Of a stretch of 64,000 bases of DNA, positions 46,722 to 58,100 are shown piece after piece. Where the stretch lies: NCBI GenBank assembly GCA_965199805.1, contig CBDATO010000003.1:868001-932000 (forward strand), written 5' to 3'. Each line of letters begins with the position of its first letter. Positions within the stretch are counted from its first letter, which is position 1. The notes beneath the pieces were generated by a model that saw only the letters and a program-made list of their open reading frames with translations, had not been told where the DNA came from and did no database searches. Origin of the DNA: DATAZK01 sp965199805 (GTDB taxonomy: Bacteria > Actinomycetota > Actinomycetes > Frankiales > Frankiaceae). The translations under genes were made by a program, and so were the position numbers.

Positions 46722-47876
46722 TCAGGTGGCGAACTTCAGCGACGTGACCCCCGGCCAGTTGCCCGCGGTCACCAGCCCCCAGAAGGCGAGCCAGCTGCCC
46801 TTCTTCAGGACCATGTTGAGCTGGGTGACGACCGCCCGGCGCACCTGGTCGGACGTGACGTCGTTCCCGATGAGCGGCCAGATGTGGTACGGCCCGTAGA
46901 CGGTGAGGTAGTCCCGCGAGCCACGCACGTGGTTGAACAGGAACTTGGCGTTGTCGGGACTGTTGTACGGGTCGCCCGTCGCCTGCACCACCATCGTCGG
47001 GACGACCTTGCGGTCGTTCCAAGTCAGCCCGTACGGTCCGGCCCCCGACATCACGACGGACGCGTCGATGCGCGGGTCGTTGTAGCTGGTCGACATGGTC
47101 ATGCCGGCCACGGTCATGCCGCCGTCGCTGTGGCCGACGACCGCGACCTTGTCCGGGTTCATCGCGGTGCCGAGGAAGTTGCCCCGCTCCTTGGCGTACG
47201 TCTGCATCTGCGTGATCACCGCAGACATGTCGTACATCTGGTTGAGGATCTCGGCGTTGCTCCGGCTGGCCGGGGCCGCACCGGGGATCGCCGCCTCCAT
47301 CGGAAAGGTCGGTGCCGCGACGACGAAGCCCTGCGCCGCCAGCGCGTGCAGGAAGACCTGATACGTCGACGGGTTCGCGTTGAAGCCGGGCGCGAAGACG
47401 ATGAGCGGGAAGTGCCCGGGGATCGCCCGGCTCCAGAAGTTGTCACGGCTGCTCGCCGCACCGACCGCCGGATACCAGATCTCGAAGCCGAGCGCGCGCA
47501 CCGAGCTCGCCGGGTTGGGATACCGGGCGGCTACCCCGCGCTGGGTGTCGGTGGTGAAGCCGATGGTCTTGCCGACCGCGTACTCGTCCTGCAGGAACTG
47601 GTAGCCCGCCGTCGCGTACGAGCGGGCTCCCCCTGTGGCGCGGGGCGTGACCGTGCCGGTGGCGGCCCGCTTCTCGGCCTGCGCGATGGCGGCGAGGTCG
47701 CGGGCCGGCGTACTAGCCGCCGGCTGTGCGGTGGCGCTGCCGGACGTGAGGACACCCGACGTGCTGTACGTCGTGGTGGGGACTGTCGGACTGGCTCCGG
47801 CACTGGCCGGGGCGCCGACGGCAACGACGGCTACGGACGCCGCCAGCGCCAGGGGCAAAAGCACGGTTCGGCGCAT
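46722..47876 (-). CDS. Secreted alpha/beta hydrolase
   Basis: A 384-residue exported enzyme. A classical signal peptide (MRRTVLLPLALAASVAVVAVGAPASAG) is followed by a Ser/Thr/Ala-rich spacer. The hydrolase core has LIVFAPGFNANPSTY as oxyanion region and the nucleophile elbow VVGHSDGGM (Ser at about 239), then QATGDPYNSPDN with the Asp and GPYHIWPLI with the His. The core resembles dienelactone hydrolase/chlorophyllase/PET-hydrolase-type enzymes. ATG 47876 is chosen because it begins the signal peptide. Natural substrate unknown. Confidence 0.85.
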   Translation of the reverse strand: MRRTVLLPLALAASVAVVAVGAPASAGASPTVPTTTYSTSGVLTSGSATAQPAASTPARDLAAIAQAEKRAATGTVTPRATGGARSYATAGYQFLQDEYAVGKTIGFTTDTQRGVAARYPNPASSVRALGFEIWYPAVGAASSRDNFWSRAIPGHFPLIVFAPGFNANPSTYQVFLHALAAQGFVVAAPTFPMEAAIPGAAPASRSNAEILNQMYDMSAVITQMQTYAKERGNFLGTAMNPDKVAVVGHSDGGMTVAGMTMSTSYNDPRIDASVVMSGAGPYGLTWNDRKVVPTMVVQATGDPYNSPDNAKFLFNHVRGSRDYLTVYGPYHIWPLIGNDVTSDQVRRAVVTQLNMVLKKGSWLAFWGLVTAGNWPGVTSLKFAT

Positions 47877-48099
47877 GTGATTCGATCGGCGACCCCCACC
47901 GCCGGATGAATCAACGACCGCTTTCAGTCGCAATCTGTGAGCGAGCTGAGGACGTGTGCAGCAGCCATGACAGCCTCTCGATCCACGGTCAGCGAGGTGA
48001 CCAGCCGAACCCGCCATGGGTCGACTGCCGAAAGGTAAACCCCGCCGTCACGCGCAGCGACGACATCTGACGGCGCGTCGCCCCGAAGCTGCGAGGGCG
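47877..48099. other. Intergenic region without recognised feature
   Basis: These 223 bp separate the secreted hydrolase start from the helicase stop, both leftward. Open frames on either strand here lack family similarity and are shadows or noise. Confidence 0.5.
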
Positions 48100-50706
48100 T
48101 CAGTCCTTGCGGCCGGCGTCCACCAGCTTCAGCACGACGGCGCCTTCCTCGTCGGAGGCGTCCAGGTCGACCTCGATGTCGAAGCCCCAGTCGTGGTCGC
48201 CGGCCGGGTCGTCCAGGATCTGGCGCACCCGCCAGATCCCCGGCGTCTCCTTGTCGAAGATCAGCAGAGCGGGACCCCGGGCGTCGCCGCCGGTGTTGAG
48301 CTCCGCATGCTCGGCGAAGTACGCCTGCACCACCTCGCTCCAGCGGTCGGCGTCCCAACCCGCGGCCCGGTCCAGCTCACCGAGGTCGTACCAGCGGCGC
48401 AGCGCGAAGAGCTCCACCCGACGGAAGAGCGCGTTGCGCACCATCGCCGTGAACGCACGCTGGTTTCCGGTCAGGGGCCGCGGCCGGGTGGGGATCGCGA
48501 CGGGGGCGTCGAGCGGCTGGTCGGCGCTGGTGAGCTGCTCCCACTCGTCGAGCAGCGAGGAGTCGACCTGGCGCACCAGCTCGCCCAGCCACTCGACCAG
48601 GTCCGAGACCTCCTCGGTACGGGCGCCCGCCGGCACCCCGGAGCGCAGCGCCTTGAACGCATCCGACAGGTAGCGCAGCACCGCACCCTCGGAGCGGGTC
48701 AGCTGGTAGGTGTTCACCAGCTCCCGGAAGGTCATCGCCTGCTCCCACATGTCGCGCACCACCGACTTCGGCGAGAGCGTCGCGTCGGCGATCCAGGGGT
48801 TGCTGGAGCGGTAGGTCTCGAACGCGTACTCCAGCAGCTCGGCGAGCGGCTTGGGATAGGTGATCTCCTCCAGCAGCTCCATGCGCTCGTCGTACTCGAT
48901 GCCCTCCGCCTTCATCTGCGCGACCGCGATGCCCTTGGCCTTGTTTTGCTGGGCCGCGAGGATCTGGCGCGGGTCGTCGAGCGTCGCCTCGATCACCGAG
49001 ACGACGTCGAGGGCGTAGGTGTCGGAGGCCGGGTCGAGCAACCCGATGGCGGCGAGCGCGAAGGTGGACAACGGCTGGTTGAGCGCGAAGTCGGGCGGCA
49101 GGTCGACGGTCAGCCGGTAGCGCCGCCCGTCGGGCTCGGGCACCTCGAGCCGCTCGACGACCCCGGCCTGCAGCAGGCCCCGGGCGATGCCGATCGCCTC
49201 CCGGATGTGGCGACGCTGGCGGGCGCGGGGCTCGTGGTTGTCGGTGAGCAGGTGGCGCATCGCCGCGAACGGGTCGCCCGGCCGGGCCAGCACGTTGAGC
49301 AGCATCGCCGTCGACACCCTGAAATGGCTGGTCAGCGGTTCGGGAGCGGCGCTTATCAGGCGCTGCTGGGTGGCCTCGCTCCAGGGCACCATGCCCTCGG
49401 GGATCTTGCGGCGGACCAGCTTGCGGCGCTTCTTCGGGTCGTCGGCGACTTTGGCGAACTGCTTGAGGTTCTCCACCTCGTGCTCCGGCGCCTGGACGAC
49501 GACCGTGCCCGCGGTGTCGTACCCGGCGCGGCCTGCCCGGCCGGCGATCTGGTGGAACTCGCGGGCGTTGAGCAGCCGGGTGCGGGTGCCGTCGTACTTG
49601 CTGAGCGCGGAGAACACCACGGTGCGGATCGGCACGTTGATCCCGACGCCCAACGTGTCGGTGCCGCAGATGACCTTGAGCAGCCCGGCCTGGGCCAGCT
49701 GCTCGACGAGGCGCCGGTACTTCGGCAGCATGCCGGCGTGGTGCACCCCGATGCCGTGGCGCACCAGCCGCGACAGGGTGGTGCCGAAGGCGGAGGAGAA
49801 CCGGAAGCCGCCGATCAGCGCGGCGATCGCCGCCTTCTCCTCCTTGGTGGCCACGTTGACGCTCATCAGCGCCTGCGCCCGCTCCAGCGCCGAGGCCTGC
49901 GTGAAGTGCACGACGTAGATCGGTGCCTGCCGGGTCGAGAGCAGCTCGTCGATCGTCTCGTGCATCGGGGTGGTCGCGTAGTAGTGGAACAGCGGCACCG
50001 GACGCTCGGCGTTGGCCACGAGCGCGGTGGGCCGGCCGGTGCGCCGGGTGAGGTCGGCGCGCAGCTCGCTGACGTCACCGAGCGTCGCGGACATCAGCAG
50101 GAACTGCGCCTTGGGCAGCTCGATCAGCGGCACCTGCCAGGCCCAGCCGCGGTCGGGGTCGCCGTAGAAGTGGAACTCGTCCATGACGACGAGTCCGATG
50201 TCGGCGCCGGCACCTTCGCGCAGCGCGATGTTGGCCAGCACCTCGGCGGTGCAGGCGATGATCGGGGCGTCGGCGTTGACGCTGGCGTCACCGGTGAGCA
50301 TGCCGACGTTCGCGGCGCCGAAGACGCCGCAGAGCGCGAAAAACTTCTCGCTCACCAGCGCCTTGATCGGCGCGGTGTAGAAGCTGACCCGGTCAGCGGC
50401 CAGCGCCGCGTACTGCGCGCCGGTGGCCACCAGCGACTTGCCCGACCCGGTCGGCGTGGCCAGGATGACGTTGGCCCCGCTGACCAGCTCGATCAGCGCC
50501 TCCTCCTGCGCCGGGTAGAGCACGGTGCCGGAGTCCGCCGCCCACTGCGCGAAGCGGGTGTAGACGGCGTCGGGATCGTCGCCGAGCGCCATGAGCTCCG
50601 ACAGGTCGTCGAAATCGGCGATCAGCGGCGCGACGTCGTCGGCCGGCAGCGCGGTAGCGGGTGAGTCGGCCGGGGTGCTGTCGGTGCCGGCCGGGGTCAA
50701 GGTCAT
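48100..50706 (-). CDS. DEAD/DEAH-box helicase with DUF3516 C-terminus
   Basis: An 868-residue superfamily 2 helicase. Walker A TPTGSGKS (about 84-91), DEFH box in VVMDEFHFYGD, SAT in LLMSATLGD, motif V region GTDTLGVGINVP and motif VI QIAGRAGRAG are intact. The C-terminal half matches the DUF3516 region found only in this actinobacterial group. Relatives are Ski2-like RNA helicases, so an RNA decay or remodelling role is likely. ATG 50706 lies six bases after the DAHP synthase stop, suggesting co-transcription. Confidence 0.9.
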   Translation of the reverse strand: MTLTPAGTDSTPADSPATALPADDVAPLIADFDDLSELMALGDDPDAVYTRFAQWAADSGTVLYPAQEEALIELVSGANVILATPTGSGKSLVATGAQYAALAADRVSFYTAPIKALVSEKFFALCGVFGAANVGMLTGDASVNADAPIIACTAEVLANIALREGAGADIGLVVMDEFHFYGDPDRGWAWQVPLIELPKAQFLLMSATLGDVSELRADLTRRTGRPTALVANAERPVPLFHYYATTPMHETIDELLSTRQAPIYVVHFTQASALERAQALMSVNVATKEEKAAIAALIGGFRFSSAFGTTLSRLVRHGIGVHHAGMLPKYRRLVEQLAQAGLLKVICGTDTLGVGINVPIRTVVFSALSKYDGTRTRLLNAREFHQIAGRAGRAGYDTAGTVVVQAPEHEVENLKQFAKVADDPKKRRKLVRRKIPEGMVPWSEATQQRLISAAPEPLTSHFRVSTAMLLNVLARPGDPFAAMRHLLTDNHEPRARQRRHIREAIGIARGLLQAGVVERLEVPEPDGRRYRLTVDLPPDFALNQPLSTFALAAIGLLDPASDTYALDVVSVIEATLDDPRQILAAQQNKAKGIAVAQMKAEGIEYDERMELLEEITYPKPLAELLEYAFETYRSSNPWIADATLSPKSVVRDMWEQAMTFRELVNTYQLTRSEGAVLRYLSDAFKALRSGVPAGARTEEVSDLVEWLGELVRQVDSSLLDEWEQLTSADQPLDAPVAIPTRPRPLTGNQRAFTAMVRNALFRRVELFALRRWYDLGELDRAAGWDADRWSEVVQAYFAEHAELNTGGDARGPALLIFDKETPGIWRVRQILDDPAGDHDWGFDIEVDLDASDEEGAVVLKLVDAGRKD

Positions 50707-50712
50707 GGGCGC

Positions 50713-52071
50713 TCAGCCCTGCTGCAGCATCTCCGCGACGAGGAAGGCCAGCTCGAGGCTCTGTGACGTGTTGAGCCGCGGGTCGCAGGCGGTCTCGTAA
50801 CGGCCGGCGAGGTCGGCCTCGCCGATCTCCTGGGCGCCGCCCAGGCACTCGGTGACATTTTCGCCGGTGAGCTCGATGTGCAGCCCGCCCGGCCAGGTGC
50901 CGAGGCCGCGGCAGACGTCGAAGAAGCCCTGCACCTCGGTCATGACGGCGTCGAAGCGCCGGGTCTTGATCCCGCCGACGCTCTCGGTGTTGCCGTGCAT
51001 CGGGTCGCACGCCCACACCACGGAGTGACCGGTGGCGCGCACCTTCTCGATGATCGGCGGCAGCAGGTCGGCGACCTTGCCGGCACCCATCCGCGAGATG
51101 AGGGTGATGCGGCCGGACTCGTTACGCGGGTCGAGCCGCTCGACGAGGGCCGCCGCGTCCTCCGGCGGGGTGGTCGGGCCGACCTTGACGCCGATCGGGT
51201 TGCCGACCGCCGCGGCGAAGGCGACGTGGGCGCCCTCGAGGTCGCGGGTGCGGTCGCCCAGCCAGATCGTGTGGGCGGACAGGTCGTACGCGAGGCCGGT
51301 GGCGTCCTCGGTACGGGTCAGCGCCCGCTCGTAGTCCAGCAGCAGCGCCTCGTGGCTGGTGTAGAGCTCGACCTGCTGACCGGTGTGGCCGAGGTCGACG
51401 CCGATGGCGCGCATGAAGGACAGCGCGCGGTCGATGTCACGGGCCAGCATCTCGTAGCGGGCGCCGGCCGCCGAGGCGGCGACGAAGTCGCGGTTCCACG
51501 CGTGCATCTGGTGCAGGTCGGCGAAGCCACCGGTGGCGAAGGCGCGGAGCAGGTTGAGGGTGGCGGAGCTGGAGTGGTAGGCCCGCACCAGCCGCTGCGG
51601 GTCGGGCCGGCGCTCGTCGGCGGTGGCGGCGAAGCCGTTGACGGCGTCACCGCGGTAGGACGGCAGCCCGGTGTCGGGCTCGGTGTCGGCCGAACGCGGC
51701 TTCGCGAACTGGCCCGCCATGCGCGTGACCTTCACGACCGGCAGCGAGGCGCCGTAGGTCAGCACGACCGCCATCTGCAGCAGGGTCTTGACCTTGTCGC
51801 GGATGCCGTTGGCCGTCGCCGACGCGAAGGTCTCGGCGCAGTCGCCGCCCTGGAGCAGGAAGGCCTTGCCGTCAGCGACCAGCGCGAGCTGCTCACGCAG
51901 CCTGCGCACCTCGTGGGCCGTCACCAGCGGCGGCACCGTGTTGAGCTCGTCGACGGCCGCGGCGAGGGCCGCGGGGTCGGGCCAACGCGGCTGCTGCTTC
52001 GCCTCGCGCGAACGCCAGGCATCCAGGTCCGCCGGAGGAGCCGCAGGGGCAGAAGTCTCCTGAATGCTCAC
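50713..52071 (-). CDS. aroG: 3-deoxy-7-phosphoheptulonate (DAHP) synthase, class II
   Basis: First enzyme of the shikimate pathway. The 452-residue class II protein shows LLQGGDCAETF (about 72-82), MAGQFAKPRS, PSYRGDAVNGF, the metal/phosphate residues in CDPMHGNT and GGLHIELTGENVTECLGG. It equals mycobacterial AroG (Rv2178c) in type and relative position. GTG 52071 has TAGTCT exactly six bases upstream, so the mRNA is probably leaderless, which rules out a transcribed attenuator before it. Confidence 0.94.
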   Translation of the reverse strand: MSIQETSAPAAPPADLDAWRSREAKQQPRWPDPAALAAAVDELNTVPPLVTAHEVRRLREQLALVADGKAFLLQGGDCAETFASATANGIRDKVKTLLQMAVVLTYGASLPVVKVTRMAGQFAKPRSADTEPDTGLPSYRGDAVNGFAATADERRPDPQRLVRAYHSSSATLNLLRAFATGGFADLHQMHAWNRDFVAASAAGARYEMLARDIDRALSFMRAIGVDLGHTGQQVELYTSHEALLLDYERALTRTEDATGLAYDLSAHTIWLGDRTRDLEGAHVAFAAAVGNPIGVKVGPTTPPEDAAALVERLDPRNESGRITLISRMGAGKVADLLPPIIEKVRATGHSVVWACDPMHGNTESVGGIKTRRFDAVMTEVQGFFDVCRGLGTWPGGLHIELTGENVTECLGGAQEIGEADLAGRYETACDPRLNTSQSLELAFLVAEMLQQG

Positions 52072-52077
52072 CCACCC

Positions 52078-52083
52078 AGACTA
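52078..52083 (-). promoter_or_regulatory. -10 element of leaderless DAHP synthase gene
   Basis: TAGTCT on the minus strand ends six bases before GTG 52071; the same hexamer and spacing occur before the cys leader at 12090. Confidence 0.6.
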
Positions 52084-52120
52084 CGGGGCGATGGCAAACG
52101 ACTTTGCGCGTTGAACGGCT

Positions 52121-52200
52121 GCGCTTGTGGTCACTCCCACCGGCGCGCCTCGACCAAAAGCACTAGGCGCGCGGGCGAACGCGACCACAACCACAAGTGC
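52121..52200 (-). terminator. Nested inverted repeats after pfkA (probable terminator)
   Basis: An inner perfect pair (GCGCGCCT at 52143-52150 with AGGCGCGC at 52165-52172) lies inside an outer pair (TTGTGGTC at 52125-52132 with GACCACAA at 52183-52190). A second CCACAAG at 52191 offers an alternative outer pairing. It begins 17 bp after the pfkA stop and lies upstream of the DAHP synthase promoter, so it most likely ends pfkA transcription. Confidence 0.6.
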
Positions 52201-52216
52201 CCGCCGAGCAGGGCCG

Positions 52217-53248
<1,032 letters not shown>

Positions 53249-53254
53249 GGCCGC

Positions 53255-53260
53255 ACGCTA
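53255..53260 (-). promoter_or_regulatory. -10 element of leaderless pfkA gene
   Basis: TAGCGT on the minus strand ends six bases before ATG 53248. Confidence 0.6.
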
Positions 53261-53338
53261 CCGAGGTCCGGGCCGGGCCGGCACATGCCGTGTCGGCCCA
53301 GGCGTCAACGTTCGGGCGAAGCGGCCGACGCGTAGGAG

Positions 53339-54487
53339 GTGACCGCCGCACCGCCTGCCTCCCGCTCGGGGGCGGGCCCGACCGCACGGGGGCAGCGCCG
53401 CCGGCGCTGGATGCCCGTCGCAGCGATCGCCGCACTGGCCCTGCTGGCACCGGCGCTCTCGGCGTCCGCCGCCGGCGCCCCGACGGTCGCCGACTCCGCG
53501 AAGGCGAAGACCGAGGTCGAGGCCGCGAGCTCCACCCTGGCGCAGGCGGAGCAGCAGGTGCGCACAGCCACCGCGCAGACCCAGCGGATCAGCTCGCAGA
53601 TCGTGGAGCTGACGGGCCAGCAGTCGCAGACCGCCGTCGCCCTCTCCCAGGCCCGCACCGATGCCCGGTCGGCGGTGCAGGCGGCCTACAACGACGCGCT
53701 GATCGACCCGACGGCCACTCTGCTGGCCACCTTCAACGGCGGCGACCCCGAGCTCGCCGATCACGTGCGCCGCGCTCGGCTGATCAAGGCGTCCACCCGG
53801 GCCCAGCAGCTCCAGCGCGACAGCGCACGGCTCGCCGAGCTCGGGAGCCAGCTCGCCGCCAAGCGCCGCAGCGCCGTCCAGGCCGCGGCGGTGGCGGTCG
53901 GGGCCGCCGCCGACGCCCAGCAGAAGCTCGCCGCCGCCCGGGAGAACGAGCGCGAGACCCGGCGCAAGGTGGAGCTGGCGGCGCAGCAGCAGGAGCTCCA
54001 GCGGCTCGGCGACGACCTGCTGAAGAGCCTCGAGGCGGCGTACGACCCCACGGCCGCGACGTCGTCCGGGAGCTCGGGCGGCGGCACCATGCAGCCGGAC
54101 TCCCCCGCCGAGCTGCTCGGCCTCTACAAGCGGGCGGCCACCACCTGCCCCGGGCTGCCCTGGGGGGTGCTCGCCGCGATCGGCCAGGTCGAGACCGACC
54201 ACGGCCGCAACAAGGCGGTGTCGAGCGCCGGCGCGATGGGGCCGATGCAGTTCCTGCCGTCCAGCTGGGTCGCGTACGGGGTCGACGGTGACGGCGACGG
54301 CAAGGCCGACATCCTGAACCAGGCCGACGCCGTCTACTCGGCGGCGCATCTGCTGTGCACCAACGGCGGTGGCAAGCCCGCGACGTTGTACGACGCGATC
54401 TTCGACTACAACCACTCCGACTACTACGTACGGACCGTGCTCGGCCTGGCCGCCAAGTACACCGTCAGCAATCAGATCGAGTACTGA
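53339..54487 (+). CDS. Secreted lytic transglycosylase with coiled-coil N-terminus
   Basis: A 382-residue cell-wall hydrolase. A basic N-terminus and signal sequence (WMPVAAIAALALLAPALSASAAG) precede a long coiled coil (about 55-235). A Ser/Gly linker then leads to an SLT domain with catalytic Glu in IGQVETDHG (about 284), AMGPMQFLPSSW and a calcium-loop-like GVDGDGDGKADI. It cuts glycan strands of peptidoglycan. Start is uncertain: AGGAG abuts GTG 53339 with no spacer, a TAG precedes in frame, and the only other early start is ATG 53411 just before the signal hydrophobic core. Confidence 0.87.
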   Translation: MTAAPPASRSGAGPTARGQRRRRWMPVAAIAALALLAPALSASAAGAPTVADSAKAKTEVEAASSTLAQAEQQVRTATAQTQRISSQIVELTGQQSQTAVALSQARTDARSAVQAAYNDALIDPTATLLATFNGGDPELADHVRRARLIKASTRAQQLQRDSARLAELGSQLAAKRRSAVQAAAVAVGAAADAQQKLAAARENERETRRKVELAAQQQELQRLGDDLLKSLEAAYDPTAATSSGSSGGGTMQPDSPAELLGLYKRAATTCPGLPWGVLAAIGQVETDHGRNKAVSSAGAMGPMQFLPSSWVAYGVDGDGDGKADILNQADAVYSAAHLLCTNGGGKPATLYDAIFDYNHSDYYVRTVLGLAAKYTVSNQIEY

Positions 54488-54499
54488 CCGGACGCGAGC

Positions 54500-55018
54500 T
54501 CAGGTGCGGCCGGCGTACGCGGGGTGGTGGGCCGTCGCGACCTTCCACCGCACCAGGTTGAAGCGGGCGTCGGCGAGGGCGTCGTGCGCGTTGGGCGGCT
54601 CGGGCGGGAACGGCGGCGACCCGGCCTCCTCCCACAGCTGGCGCAGGTCACGGGTGAAGCGGGGCAGCGGCCGGGGCAGCTGCGGCATCGTGCCCCACAG
54701 CTGGCAGAGGGCGACGTGGTCGTACGCGCCGAACCACGCCCACAGCTCGGTACGGCCGCCGGTGGACGTGACGAACTCCAGCACCCGCTCGCGGATCGTG
54801 AGCCGCGACTGCCAGGCGTCGGAGCCGGGTGACGGCAGCTTGTCCAGCACGTTGCGCCGCACCCACGGCCCGGCCCGCTCCGGGTCGAACTCGGTGGACA
54901 CCAGGTAGAGCTCGCGCTCACCGGTCTCGTCGACGATGCCGATGGAGATCAGCTCGATCGTCGTACCGTCCTCGATGAACTCGCAGTCGTAGAAGTACCG
55001 GGCGGGCTCCCTCGACAT
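54500..55018 (-). CDS. Polyadenylate-specific 3'-exoribonuclease AS
   Basis: A 172-residue DEDD-type exonuclease, ortholog-like to Rv2179c, which trims poly(A)-like 3' RNA overhangs. The first acids are in YDCEFIEDG (Asp11, Glu13), the middle acid is in WFGAYDHVAL, and the last is HDALADARFN. Length and motifs match the family. TAGAGT lies six bases before the ATG. It is convergent with the transglycosylase gene, 12 bp apart. Confidence 0.9.
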   Translation of the reverse strand: MSREPARYFYDCEFIEDGTTIELISIGIVDETGERELYLVSTEFDPERAGPWVRRNVLDKLPSPGSDAWQSRLTIRERVLEFVTSTGGRTELWAWFGAYDHVALCQLWGTMPQLPRPLPRFTRDLRQLWEEAGSPPFPPEPPNAHDALADARFNLVRWKVATAHHPAYAGRT

Positions 55019-55024
55019 GCCCGA

Positions 55025-55030
55025 ACTCTA
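55025..55030 (-). promoter_or_regulatory. -10 element of leaderless exoribonuclease gene
   Basis: TAGAGT on the minus strand ends six bases before ATG 55018. Confidence 0.6.
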
Positions 55031-55147
55031 TGGGCCCGGACTCCGCCACGCCCACAGCAGGAAGGCAGCCCACCGACATCCGGCTGCCGTCCTGACGATC
55101 TCTGCCACACTTCGGGGCACGATGCCCGCGCACTCCCCGCTCGCGTC

Positions 55148-58100
55148 ATGAGCCTGTGCCCGGCGTGCTCGACCCCGGTGGTCGCCCACGCCCGCTTCTG
55201 CGGCGCCTGCGGATCCGCCGTGCCCACGGGATGCCCGGCGTGCGGCGCCGAGACGCTCCCGGGTCAGGGCTTCTGCACCGACTGCGGCAGCGCCCTCGTC
55301 GACCCGGCCTCGGCCGGCCGGTCACCGGCGCCCCGCCGCCGGCCCGACGACCGCCGGCGGATGCGCGGCGAGGAGCGCCGGATCGTCTCGGTGCTCTTCG
55401 TCGACGTCGTGGGCTGGACGAGCGCGGCCGAGCAGCTCGACCCGGAGGACCTGCGGGCCGCCCAGTCCGACTACTTCGCGGCCGTACGCGCGGTGGTCGA
55501 GCAGACCGGCGGCACGCTGGAGAAATACATCGGCGACGCGGTGCTGGCCTGCTTCGGCGCGCCGCGCGCCACCGAGGACGACGCGCTGCGGGCCGTCCGC
55601 GCGGCGCTGCGTATTCAGGACGCCCTGGGCGCCCTGCGGGTGGGCGACGCCCCGCTCGAGGCCCGGGTGGGGGTCGCCACCGCCGAGGCCCTCGTCGACC
55701 TCGACGCCGACCCCGCCCGCGGCCAGGCGTTCGTCACCGGTGACGTCGTGAACCTCGCGTCGCGGCTGCAGTCGGCCGCACCGTCCGGGAGCGTGCTGGT
55801 CGACCGTGCGACCCGGGTCGCCACCCGCGAGACCGTCGAGTACGACGCCGCCGGCCCGCTGACGCTGAAGGGCAAGGCGGAGCCGGTCGAGGCTTACCTG
55901 GCCCGCGCGGTCACCGCCGAGGCACTACGCGGCCCCCGTCACGACCTGCCCTTCGTCGGCCGGGCGCCGCAGCTGCGCCTGCTGCAGAGCTGCCTGGACC
56001 GGGTGATCGGCGACGGCGCGGGGGCCCTGGTGTCCATCACCGGCGAGCCCGGGATCGGCAAGAGCCGCCTGGTCCACGAGCTCGACCGGCAGCGCCGGGC
56101 GACGGGCTCCCCCCGGGCCGACGTCCGGGAGCTGCGCTGGCTCGCCGCGTCGTGCGTCTCGTTCGACAAGTCGGGGAGCTTCGCCCCGCTGGCGGCGCTG
56201 CTCAGCTCGTGGGTGGAGGCCACGCCGGACGACGGCGAGCAGCCCGACGGCTGGGCGCCCGAGCGGCTCGCGGCCCGGCTGGCCACTGTCGTCGCGGGCC
56301 CGGACGCCGACCGGCTGGCACACGCCCTGCAGCCGCTGCGGACACCCGGTGACCCGGCCGGCGCCGCCGACCGGCGGGCCCGCAGCGGCGCGATCGAGGC
56401 CTGGCGCCGGGTGATGGTGGCGCTGGCCGAGGACGCCCCGACCGTGCTCGTGCTCGAGGACCTGCACCGTGCCGACGACGCCCTGCTGGACGCGGTCGAC
56501 GAGCTCCTCGCGCTCGCCACCGAGGTGCCGCTGCTGCTGGTCGTGACCGCCTGGCCCGAGCTGCTGGAGCGCCGGCCGGGCTGGGGTGCGGCGGGGTCGG
56601 ACACGGTGACGCTCAGCCTCCCGCCGCTGGACGAGGACGACGCGGTGACGCTGATCCGCGGCCTGCTCGGCCCGCAGGCACCCCCCGCGGCGCTGCGCCG
56701 GCTGGTCGCCCTGGCCGGCGGCAACCCGCTGTACGCGGCGGAGTGCGCCGGGATGCTGCGCGACCGTGAGGCGGACGAGCTCCCGTACGACCTCGCCGAG
56801 CTGCCGCTCCCGCGCTCGGTGCAGGGACTGGTCGCGAGCCGGCTCGACCTGATCAGCGCCGACGAGCGGGAGGTGCTGCACGCCGCGGCGGTGCTCGGCG
56901 AGTCATGCTGGCCCGGCCCGGTGAGCCTGCTGGCCGGCCTGCCCGGCTCGGAGGTCGAGGTGGGCCTCGCCCAGCTGGCCCGGCGCGGGATGCTGCGCCG
57001 GGTCCGCCCGTCGTCGGTCGCCGGTGAGCCGGAGTACAGCTTCCGGTCGGCTCTCGTACGCCGCCTCGTCTACACCCGGCTGCCCCGCGGCCGGCGGCAG
57101 GTGCAGCACTCCCGGGCGGCCGACTGGTGGGCGGCGCGGCGCAGCGGCAGCCCGGCGTACCGGGCCGAGGTCGTGGCGCACCACCGGGTGGTCGCCGCCG
57201 AGCTCGCGGCGGCGGTGCGCTCACCCGAGGCCGGCATGCGGGCCGAGCAGGCCCGCCGCGCGCTGCGGGAGGCGGCGGAGCGCTCGTACGGTCCGGAGTC
57301 GCTGCTGCCGACCCGCGGCTACCTCGAGCGCGCACTGGCGCTCTGGCCCGACGACGTCGACCCGGTCGGACGCCTGTCGGCGCTGCGCCTCGCACTGGAG
57401 GTGACCTTCCTCAGCGACCGCGCCGGCTTCGTCGCGGGTGACGGTCCGATCCGCGTCACCGAGACCGCCGCGACGCTGGCGGTGCTGGGTGCGGCGGCCG
57501 AGGCGGCCCGCGCCCACTCGTTGCTCGCGCAGATCGCGCGGCACGTGGCCGACCCCGTCGAGGCCCTGCGGCAGCACCAGGCGGCCGTCGACCTGCTCGC
57601 CGATTCGGCCGAGGGCCCTCAGCTGGCCTTCGCCCTGACCGGCCTCGCGCGCGCGCAGCTGGCGTGCGAGCGCCTGCCCGATGCGGTACGCACCGGCCGC
57701 CGCGCGGCAGCCCTCGCGGAGCAGCTCGGCCTCGCCGACGCCCTCGCCGACGCGCTCGCCACCACCGGGGTCGCGCGCTACCGCACGGGTGACAGCGCCG
57801 GCCTCGTCGACCAGGAACGGGCCCTGACGCTGGCCCGCGACGGGCAGCTCCCCGCGCTGCCCCGGGTGGCCCGGGAGCTCGCCGCGACGCTCGCCGAGGA
57901 GGGCGAGCTGCACCGCAGCTACGCGCTGCTGGACCAGGCCGCTGCCGACGGTGACGCCGCTTCCGCCTGGGATGGCGCGCAACGCGCCTGCAGCGAGGGC
58001 GACTGGGAGCCGGCGCTCACCGTCGGGCCGGACGGGCCGCCCGGGCTGGCCGCCTGGCTGCGGCTGTTGCAGGGGGAAGCCTCCGACCAGCTGCGCGAAT

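Noticed and set aside
48016..50664. An 882-codon open frame antisense to the helicase
   Set aside because: Follows from codon bias of the helicase gene; the helicase frame has all SF2 motifs in order.
52131..52200. Possible Trp-rich leader peptide (LWLWSRSPARLV) before DAHP synthase
   Set aside because: No ATG or GTG start in that frame and no ribosome site. The DAHP synthase promoter (TAGTCT six bases before GTG) lies downstream of it, so it would not be in the mRNA. The inverted repeats fit a pfkA terminator better.
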